From a virus: DNA of 45,822 nucleotides. The stretch lies in IMG/VR virus record IMGVR_UViG_3300031857_009447, positions 1-45,822 of that record; one strand, written 5' to 3'. Under the pieces are notes generated by a model, which was given only the letters and a program-made list of their open reading frames with translations, was not told the origin of the DNA and did no database searches. How positions within the stretch are numbered: the first letter of the stretch is position 1; each line of letters starts with the position of its first letter. This document shows, piece after piece, positions 1 through 8,500 of this stretch. A program made the translations under genes and the position numbers.

Positions 1-401
1 CTTCAACAGAAGGAAATCGCAGACATGTATTTGTAAGCAAGGCCTCTGTGATGGAAGCTGGAATGCCCCTTAAAATTGCTCCACGCCATTCTAAGCGCCT
101 CGTATTCGAGTCCAATGGATATAAGGTCTTTATGCCAGAAGGAGCCTCTGTGGTCGTTAAGAGGCCTGGAGGAGTGGGTGTCAAAAATTCATTTATGATG
201 ACATATTCTAGATTCTTTAAGAGTAATTTAGTTAATGCATCAATTAAGAAATCTGGATTCCAAAGATTATTTAATAATTCTATGTCTAAGGCACTCAGGG
301 TTCCCGCCGATATTAGAACAGTTAAATATACATTTAATCCAAATACAATTGCTGTACAGGCTGACGCAGCCTTAACCTCAGCATTCGGAGCATCATTATG
401 A
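1..401 (+). CDS. Neck / head-tail connector protein, 5' end missing
   Basis: The reading frame is open from the first full codon at position 3, so this is the C-terminal part of a longer gene cut by the window edge. The GTG at 48 and ATG at 51 are internal codons, not the start. The visible part reads RRHVFVSKASVMEAGMP and then a short beta-rich stretch with VVVKRPGG. This layout is familiar from small neck or minor capsid proteins of actinobacteriophages, placed just before the tail completion gene. The stop codon overlaps the next ATG (ATGA), suggesting translational coupling. The role in joining head to tail is inferred from family resemblance and position; no catalytic residues are visible. 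Confidence 0.65.
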   Translation, partial: STEGNRRHVFVSKASVMEAGMPLKIAPRHSKRLVFESNGYKVFMPEGASVVVKRPGGVGVKNSFMMTYSRFFKSNLVNASIKKSGFQRLFNNSMSKALRVPADIRTVKYTFNPNTIAVQADAALTSAFGASL

Positions 402-913
402 CAGTTAATTATAAGTTAGACGCAATGCTTGAGCTTCGCAAATACATTTGGACAAAATTGCAGGCGGCAGAGATATTTAACCCAGACGATTATTATAGCG
501 ATAATATAGGAGAGACCTTAGTTCCTATTATCCCAGTTCAACAAATTCCAGATATGAATCAATTTTTGAGCGGGAAGGATCATATAGTCTACGATAAAAT
601 AGGAGTCTCATATGACACCCTATGGCTAATCTGTAATGAACAAATCCTATTTACCGTATATTCAACAGATGTTTCCAAGATCAATGAAGTCCGTAATTTC
701 ATGATAGATGAATTTAGAAGGATGGATGAGTCTGCCAAAGATGTCAATTTGTCCGCAAACTTCAATTCTGAGAAATTCAAGTTCCATAGTATTTATGTTG
801 ATGACATGTCTCCAACGGAGCCATCGCAGGAATTGCAAGGCTTCTATTCAGCAGATATCATCCTTGAGATCAAATATTCTCGCATAACCAACACTTCTGG
901 CCGATATACATAG
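398..913 (+). CDS. Tail completion / tail terminator protein
   Basis: A 171-residue protein whose ATG overlaps the previous TGA by the ATGA arrangement. It has an N-terminal helix (LRKYIWTKLQ), then alternating strands and helices, with no signal peptide or membrane segment. Size and position between a neck protein and the major tail protein fit the tail terminator / completion class, which caps the tail tube and meets the head connector. I recognise the position more than the sequence, so the role is inferred. It is the last gene before a 103-nt gap that precedes the major tail gene. Confidence 0.5.
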   Translation: MTVNYKLDAMLELRKYIWTKLQAAEIFNPDDYYSDNIGETLVPIIPVQQIPDMNQFLSGKDHIVYDKIGVSYDTLWLICNEQILFTVYSTDVSKINEVRNFMIDEFRRMDESAKDVNLSANFNSEKFKFHSIYVDDMSPTEPSQELQGFYSADIILEIKYSRITNTSGRYT

Positions 914-1016
914 TATTTGCCTTTTTGGCCCCTATGCCTTAAAATTGGACATAGAGGAAAGAGGAAAGAGCCTAGCCAGCTCAAACAATTAAATTTTAAA
1001 ATAGGAGGTAGAAACA
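914..1016 (+). promoter_or_regulatory. Leader of the major tail protein gene
   Basis: This 103-nt gap has no gene. It holds a purine-rich tract (about 953-968) and the AGGAGG ribosome binding site at about 1003-1008. CTATG and CATAG near 930-955 could pair as a weak 5-bp stem. I see no convincing -35/-10 pair, so a promoter here is possible but not shown. Confidence 0.35.
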
Positions 1017-1727
1017 ATGGCATTTAATAATGCTAAAAACATCATCGTCGGTGCAGCCCCAGTATTTATTTCTACAAAAGACTCAACCGATGCAACTTAT
1101 GCAGCAGACTTCGAAAACTTGCTAGATGCTGGACACATCACCTTTACAGGTGGCACAACAGCTTCAACAGCTTTGACTGCTTCAGCTAAGGTTCGTAATG
1201 TTGGTTTTACAAACAATGGTCTTCAGATCACTTATAACCCAACATTCGAAGACGTTACCGTAGATCAGTTGCTAGACGCAGCAAAGCTTTTCAAGTCTGC
1301 TATGCAGGTCATGATTATGACTGAAATGACAGAAGGAACTTTGCAGAACGTTCTGGCAGTATTTGGACAAAAGGGTAGCACTCTTACAAAGAATGGCTCA
1401 GCATCAACAGATAACTATGCAGGTCCTAACACTGCAGCAGGAGATCTAACTCTTGGTCTTGAGGCAGGTGCTCTTGGAGTTGCTCCAACAGAGCGTCAGC
1501 TATTTGCAGTTGGACAAGCTCCAACATTCAAAACTGTATCATCTGTAGAGTCATCAGCAAACTCTGAGCGTGTTTATTATGCTCGTCGTGTTCTTTCTGT
1601 ACAACAGACACAGTTCACCCTAGCACGTAACACCCCAACCACATTCCCAGTGACCTTCCGTCTCCTTCCAGACGCTAATTACGTCGGAGCAGAGTATGGT
1701 AAGATTATTGATAGAATCATAGCTTAA
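1017..1727 (+). CDS. Major tail tube protein
   Basis: A 236-residue protein with a very strong ribosome binding site, AGGAGG at about 1003-1008, as expected for an abundant structural protein. The composition is rich in Ala, Thr, Ser and Asn with many short strands, and the C-terminal part reads VTFRLLPDANYVGAEYGKI, typical of phage tube proteins. It sits between tail completion and tail chaperone genes, the standard place for the major tail protein. A 12-bp-stem hairpin follows directly, so its transcript probably ends there, allowing expression at a different level from the tape measure. Codon choice here looks more GC-rich in third positions than in the large tail genes downstream, consistent with high expression. 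Confidence 0.8.
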   Translation: MAFNNAKNIIVGAAPVFISTKDSTDATYAADFENLLDAGHITFTGGTTASTALTASAKVRNVGFTNNGLQITYNPTFEDVTVDQLLDAAKLFKSAMQVMIMTEMTEGTLQNVLAVFGQKGSTLTKNGSASTDNYAGPNTAAGDLTLGLEAGALGVAPTERQLFAVGQAPTFKTVSSVESSANSERVYYARRVLSVQQTQFTLARNTPTTFPVTFRLLPDANYVGAEYGKIIDRIIA

Positions 1728-1745
1728 TTTATTTAGGTTATTAGC

Positions 1746-1772
1746 AAAACCCCCGTATTTTACGGGGGTTTT
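1746..1772 (+). terminator. Hairpin terminator after major tail protein
   Basis: A perfect 12-bp stem, AAAACCCCCGTA / TACGGGGGTTTT, with a TTT loop. The right arm ends in a T run, so it fits an intrinsic terminator on the + strand and, by symmetry of the A/T arms, could work in both directions. It separates the major tail gene from the chaperone/tape measure block. Confidence 0.85.
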
Positions 1773-1776
1773 GTGC

Positions 1777-1805
1777 TTGTGTTAATAAAATCTATTTGTT
1801 ATAAT
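1777..1805 (+). promoter_or_regulatory. Promoter for tail chaperone / tape measure block
   Basis: TTGTGT at 1777-1782, a 17-nt spacer and TATAAT at 1800-1805, preceded by TG at 1797-1798 (extended -10, TGTTATAAT). It lies just after the terminator and 27 nt before the TTG start at 1833, leaving room for a short leader with the TAGGAGG ribosome binding site. Confidence 0.65.
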
Positions 1806-1832
1806 GTTTATAACTATCCATAGGAGGATAAA

Positions 1833-2165
1833 TTGGCTACTACAGTATATGACGTAGAAGAAATAAAACTACAAAATGGCGACACGGCTCAGTTGAAGCC
1901 CCTGTCCATTAAACAGCTCCGTAAATTTATGGCAGCTATGACAAAGGCTCAAGAAGCCACAACAGAAGATCAATCTCTAACAGTACTAATTGATGCATGT
2001 TCAATTGCATTGGAAACACAACTTCCAGATCTTGTAAAAGATCGGGATAAGCTAGAAGACGCTTTAGATGTTCCAACCATTAACAGAATTCTTGAAGTAT
2101 GCGGGGGAATCAAATTAGATGACCCAAACCTAGTAGCGGCAGCGGTTCTGGCTGGTCAGAACTAG
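1833..2165 (+). CDS. Tail assembly chaperone, short form
   Basis: A 110-residue product beginning at a TTG supported by TAGGAGGAT 5-12 nt upstream. It is acidic and largely helical, with a C-terminal region reading LDVPTINRILEVCGGIKL that is typical of the first tail assembly chaperone of siphoviruses. Such proteins bind the tape measure during tail assembly and are absent from the finished tail. Position directly before the tape measure gene supports this. Near its 3' end lies a CCCAAAC slippery heptamer (2123-2129), in the right phase for -1 frameshifting into the next frame, which gives the long form. Confidence 0.8.
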   Translation: MATTVYDVEEIKLQNGDTAQLKPLSIKQLRKFMAAMTKAQEATTEDQSLTVLIDACSIALETQLPDLVKDRDKLEDALDVPTINRILEVCGGIKLDDPNLVAAAVLAGQN

Positions 2166-2491
2166 ATTTAGCCGCTTTATTAGGTAAAGTATTTCTTTTG
2201 GGAACTTGGAGAAATTACCAAGACTTAGAAGAAAGTCTCTCAATGCCAGAGCTTTTGCAAACGATAGAATCTATGCAAGAGAAAGAGAGACAGGATAAAA
2301 TATTCTTGGCATCTTTACAAGGTGTAGACCTAAGAGATGAACAAGAAGAAAAAGGTCCAACCTTTGAAGATATCAGATTAAAGGCTATGGGCATAGAAGC
2401 TACAACAGATGATGTGGTTTCTTTGCAAGGCTCGATGGCTGCAGAAGCAGGATTTGGTATCGGAGCAGGACTTGGATACTCTAAGGAGTAA
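1833..2491 (+). CDS. Tail assembly chaperone, -1 frameshifted long form
   Basis: The predicted product joins 1833-2129 to 2129-2491 by a -1 slip on C_CCA_AAC, giving about 219 residues. The -1 frame has a TGA at 2120-2122 and is open from 2123 to 2491, so the slip must happen in 2123-2165; the heptamer is at the first usable position. The joined sequence continues naturally after the shift through a Ser/Gly linker into WSELDLAALLGKVFLLGTW, a stretch typical of the second chaperone domain, followed by an acidic helical tail. The downstream part has no good start of its own: the TTG at 2198 lacks a ribosome binding site. Frameshifted chaperone pairs before the tape measure are a well-known conserved feature of siphoviruses. 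Confidence 0.85.
2123..2129 (+). promoter_or_regulatory. -1 ribosomal frameshift slippery heptamer
   Basis: CCCAAAC fits X_XXY_YYZ exactly in the frame of the short chaperone (codons CCA at 2124 and AAC at 2127). It lies one nucleotide after the last -1-frame stop codon and 34 nt before the zero-frame stop. I did not identify a clear downstream pseudoknot. Confidence 0.85.
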
Positions 2492-2502
2492 CAAAGAGGT
2501 AA

Positions 2503-5500
2503 ATGGCTGACGAAAGAATTGTAACTAGTATAGTTGCAAACTCGGATTTTTCAAATCTTATTGCCGATGTGCAACGAGTTTCAAGCAGCCTATTCAAACT
2601 TCAACAAGAGTTTGCTGGTGCGAATAGAGCATTAGCTGGACAGATAGGTGCCGCTAATGCAATGTTCAATCAGAACATGCTCAAGACTGGCCAGTTCTCC
2701 TCACACTTCGTAAGCCTAACATCAGATGTAGAAAAATTTGGCAAGAATCTTGATGGCGGAAGGCTAAAGCTAAAAGATTATTTTAGAGTATATCAAGAGA
2801 ATGTAAGAACAAGTGGCGGGTTAATTAGAGATCTCGCTAAGCAACAAGTTCAATTACAAAATGCTGTATTGCAACCCCTAGGTAAAAATGCCCAGGGGTT
2901 AATGCAATATAACGTACATATTCCAAGAGGATTAGATGTAACAAAGAATAAGACGGCATTGCTAAAGCAAGAGCTTCAGATAATGAATAAGGTAATTCAA
3001 GATGGCGGAGTTCAGCTTATTAACTGGGGTAAAAATACTCAGTGGGCAGGACGTCAGCTAACAGTAGGATTAACGCTTCCACTTGTTGCATTTGGCAAGG
3101 CGGCAGCAGATGCATTCAAAGTTGCAGATCAAGAATTAACTCGTTTAACTAAGGTTTATGGAGATGTGGCAGGAACATCCGCACAAGAATTAGCAAAAGT
3201 TAGAAAAGAAGTATCTGCCACAGCAAAAGAATTATCTGCTGCAATGGGCGTTAACTTCTCAGAAACAATCGGATTAGCCGCTGATATTGCCGCAACTGGT
3301 AAAACTGGAAATGAATTATTGTCATCTGTTTCTGAAACTACACGTCTTGCAGTACTCGGTGAGGTAGATCGTCAAGAGGCAATGAAGGCAACTCTTGCAA
3401 TTCAATCAGCATTTAAATCAAATACTCAAGAGCTTGCAGAAACTATTAACTTTTTAAACGCAGTTGAAAACCAAACATCAACAACTCTAAATGATCTAGT
3501 AGAAGCTATTCCAAAAGCTGGTCCAGTCATTAAAGGACTTGGCGGAGATGTTCAAGACCTAGCTCTTTATATGACTGCAATGCGTGAAGGCGGAATCAAC
3601 GCATCAGAGGGAGCAAATGCTTTAAAGTCTGCATTGGCATCTTTAATCAATCCAACAGATGTAGCCGTAAAGAAATTCCAAGGATTTGGAATTGATTTAT
3701 TAGGAATTGTAAGTAAAAATGCAGGAGACACAACGGCTACACTTTTTGCATTACAAGCAGCTCTTGATAGATTAGATCCTTTACAAAAACAGCAAGCTAT
3801 CGAACAGTTATTTGGTAAATTCCAATTCTCAAGATTAAATGCTTTATTTGAAAACCTAGGTCGTCAAGGAAGCCAGACACTTCAAGTCTTAGATTTAATG
3901 AAAGCAAGCGCTGGAGAATTAGAAGCGGTGGCTGGCCGAGAGTTGGCGGCAGTAACAGAATCAGCGGCGGGAAGATATAAGAGAGCGGTAGAAACTCTTA
4001 AAGCAGAATTAGCAAGTACAGGAGATTCATTCCTAAATATTGCAACTAAATTAGTAAATGTATTAAATAAGGTTTTAGAATTTGGCTCCAAGCTCCCTGA
4101 TCCAATTAAGAAATTAATGACATTTGCTGGAGCATTTACAGCAATCATTGGTCCAGTAATTATGCTTACTGGTGTTCTTGCAAACTTCTTTGGATATATT
4201 ATTAAAGGGCTTGGACATTTTAAAGCCTTATTTAAAGGCGCAGAAGGATTTCAACTTTTAACCCCAGAAATTATAGCAGCTAAAAACGCCAGCTCAATGC
4301 TGAGTGATGAATTTTATAGCGATGCAAAAGCTGCCGATACTTTAAGCCTTGCAATTAGGAGATTAAGTGAGGACCTAAAGGGACTACAGCTAAATGCTGC
4401 CAATGCTACATCAACAACTAATTCTTTAGGCGCAACAATTGCAACCGCAGCAGGCACTCCAATAATGACAGTTGGAGGAGCATTGGGAGCTCCAAGAATT
4501 TCAGATCCAAATCATCCTTTAATTGGCCCACAATCAAGGGCGGCGGCACATTTAAATCCACGTGATCCTAATAATCCTTCAAGCATATTTGGATTAACCC
4601 TACAGCCAGTTCCAGTAAATAGAAGAATTGGTGCAACTCCTCAAATATTAATGTCCGAAAGACTTCCAGATGTTCCAGGATTAACAACAATGTCTGGAGT
4701 ATCAACAGGTGTTGTTGCAGCAGAGCATGCTAAATTTGCAGCTCTTATGGCAACACTTGGAGTTCAGAGTCAACAAGAAATTGATGCATTAAAGAAAACT
4801 ATTGGTTTAGGCGGACAGGTATCAAGAGAACTTCTAGATACATTTGATGACATATTGCCAATTACACAAAGATTAACTGCAAATGCTGCAGCGCAATCTG
4901 CTAGTATTGTTGCAGAATTAAGAGCGGGAACAATAAATGTACAACAAGCACGTGCTCAAATCATCGCTGTAAATGCTCAACTTGAAGCATTGATGGGTGC
5001 AGAAATTTCTGCATATGCTGCAGGACGTGGCAGAACAATTGATTTAACAAAGGCACCTTTAATAAATCAGCCTGTAGTTGATGTTGCTGGAAAGCCAAAT
5101 ATTCGTGGAGCATATCGTGGTGGCATATTCCTAGATGTCATGGAAAGCCTAGGAAGAGCCACAGGAACTAAAACTTTTGGCGGACCGTATAGTATTGAAA
5201 CTACAAGGCCTATCGGAAGAAACAGAGGGGGCTCAGTACCAGGATATATAAACGGTGAATATGTATACATGACAAATGGAGAAACCGTTCCTGGTCCGAA
5301 TGTAAATGCAGATATTGTTCCAGCAATGCTTACCCCTGGAGAGTTTGTATTAACAAGAGATGTAGTTCAACAGCAAGGTTCAGATGCCGTAGAGGCTCTA
5401 CATAGAGGCCAAGCAGCTATTGTTCCATTTGGAGCAAATATGGGCGGACAAGTACCAGGGTATAGATTTGGAAGATTTGTAAGGCCAGCATCTTCTAGAT

Positions 5501-8500
5501 CTGCTACATCAAGTAGAACAAGAGATATTGCGGTATCTGGTGGATATGGAAATTATTCTTGGCAAACAAGAAATTCTAGAGTGGGATCGGAAATTGATGA
5601 ATATATTAATTCACTTTCAAGTCCACAAGATAAAGCAAAAGCTGCTTTAATAATTCAAGATTTTGCAGGAAGAGTAACAACTTCTTCAAGCAATCCTTTA
5701 GGTAGATCCAGATATCCAGGAGTGATACAGCCGTCACATATTGCTAGAGAAGGAATTGGGCTATCGGCAATTCTTCAAGCAAACGGACTTCCAGCCCTTA
5801 TTCAAAAAGCAAGAACTCATCAAACTCATTTAACAAGAGCATCAGTAAGTGGAGGACGAAGATACGTTAGCAGATATGTTGTTGATTTTGATGCAATGTC
5901 AAATCTTCAAGCTAATGCTGGAACTTTAAAAGTTGCAGATTTTATTGCAAGAAATATGGGAAGAAAAAATAAGTATAATACTTTATTTAAACAATCAGGT
6001 CTTCCTAAAGAAAAATGGCAATTTACAGAAAACCAAATAGATGAATCTATTTCTGCAATGCTTTCTGGAAAAGGTGACAAATTAATTGGAGACAATATCG
6101 GAGACATAATTTTTGAAAGAGACTTTGTTCCAATTATAGATCAAATAATGATAAATAATGGTGCATCTCCTTCACAAATTACAGCAATAAAGAGAAACAC
6201 AATTTTAAGAAGAAATCGTGGCGGGAGAGTTCCAGGATATAATCGTGGCGGAAGAGTAGCTAGGAATCAAAATAGAGCAGGTGGAACAGTAAGAAGTGGA
6301 AGAAGATTCTATGGGGATTTCCACCCAACGCTAGCAAGTCAAATGGGCTTAACTCCAACACCTGGATTTACACCAATGCCTGTAGGCGGACAACAGATTT
6401 CACAGGCATCCCCAAGCAGAGGAATGCTTGGAATGATGGGATTCCAGGCAGCATCATTTGGCGGAATGTATGCTGGACAATCTCTTGGATCAAGATTTGG
6501 CAGCGGCGGCGCAATGGCTGGATCAATAATTGGCTCTATGCTTCCTATGATGATGATGGGCGGAATGGGAGGAAGAGGTCTAGGAAAAGGCACAGAAGAA
6601 GCTTATAATTTTTATGGAAATAAGTTAGATAAATCTTTAGCTGGAAATACTAAGTTTGCAACATCTTTAGCAAATAATGCTGCCCAAGGATCAAAGTTTT
6701 CAAAAGTTTTAATGACAATGGTCGGTGGACTTACTAAACTTAATTTAGTCTTAGCAGGAGTAACATTAGCAGTCGGCGCAGGAATAAAAATTTTTGAAAA
6801 CTATAAAAAAACACAAGAGTTAAGCGCTGCCGAATTTGGAATGACATCCGAAGCAGCAGAAAAAGCTGGGCTTAAATTTACAGATTACAGTAAAAAAATT
6901 AAAGATGCAGTAGAAGCTCAAAAACTTTTAATAGCTCAAAATAAAATAAATTATCAAAACATGGCTTCTGCAGGGACTCCATTCAAGATGACAATTACTG
7001 AATATAACAAGCTGAGAAAAGAAATAAAAGAAACAATGTCTGCTCAGATTGAAATGATAAATGCAATTCAAAGTAAAGATGTTACAAGAGTTGCTACACA
7101 ATTAAAAACTCAGTTTATATCTATGGGTCTTTCTGCAGAAGAAGCAGCAAAGCGAGTATACACATTGTTACAAATGTCTGATAAAGCATATTTAACAGTG
7201 TCTGTAATGTCTTCAAAAACATTTGGAGAAGTTGTAAATGCACAAACCGCAGCTATCAGTGCATTAAAAGCATTTGATTTTGCAAAACAATTTGAGAATA
7301 CAAAAGATCAAGCAGCCGCATTAAATACCGCTCTTATGGCAATAGATGGCGGAATTAAAGAAATTTATGATAAAGCAGAAAAAGCTGCAGCTAAAAAGAA
7401 GCAAGATTTTGACTCTACAAAAGCTCAATACAATGCAGAAAAAACACAGTTAGATGCAATCAATTCTAAAGTTCAAAATCAAAAGGCAATAGGAGATTTG
7501 GTATTAAACAATTTAGCAAAACAAAATCCTTTAATTAGACAGTTTGCAACTGCACAAGATACTGTTGTTAGCCTATGGCAAAAAATGAGAATTGCAGCAA
7601 GAGGATATACTGGAGATTTAAACGAATTAAATGTACAGCAAACTCAAAGACTTTATGATGCTCAAATTGCTATATCACAAGCAGTTGAAAAATCAACTAA
7701 AACTGGAATACTTAAAAAACAATATGATGAATATAAGAGACTATATGGCATACAAAAAGATTTAGAAAAAGCAGCTAAAGGTCAAAGTGTTAAAGAACAA
7801 ATTAATGCTAGAGATGCAATTCGTGCTATTGATAAAAAGATCAAAAAGATTAATGAAGAAGCAGATGCACGAAAGAAAGCTTTACAAGAAGAAGCACAGG
7901 CCGAAGACATAGCCTTAAGAATTAAACAGAAGAGACTAGAATATGAAAAAATGGTTTCTGCTGGAGACTTTGGAGGTGCTGCAGAAGCTCAAATTGAATT
8001 AAGAAGATTGCAAAATGAGCAACAACTTACATTAACAGAGCAACAAATTGAAGAGCGCAGATTAAAGGATGTCGGCCCACTTGAGCGTCAGAAGGAAAGA
8101 CTTGAGAAAAATCAAGAAAAATTAGCAGACAAAGCAGCAATGGCTGCAGAAAGTCTTGAATCTGTTACTAAAAAAGCTGATGCACAAAAGAAAAAAATTG
8201 ACGAAGTTAATATTGCTCTTACAAGTCTTTTAATTGCAAAAGCCACTGGAGAAGGAATTAAAGGTGCAGCTGCAACATTTATTAAAGCACTAGAAGATTC
8301 TGGTGCTGTTTTGGATAAAACCAAGTATGTTGAGGGTGGCAAGCCAACAAATCTGAGCCCAGTTGAAATTGCAAATCAATTTTTAAAAGATGCTAAATTT
8401 GATGTTGGCGAAATATTAGCTGAAAAAGATATTGTTATAACTGCTAACGGAGACATTATAATTGATGGTGTAAATCTAAAAGATAATACATCTGGTCCAA

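Noticed and set aside
2103-2109. GGGGGAA run as the frameshift site
   Set aside because: A slip here would meet TGA at 2120 in the -1 frame, so it cannot give the long product.
2198-2491. Separate gene starting at TTG 2198 before the tape measure
   Set aside because: No ribosome binding site, and the frame is open upstream to 2123 where an in-phase slippery heptamer explains expression as a frameshift product.
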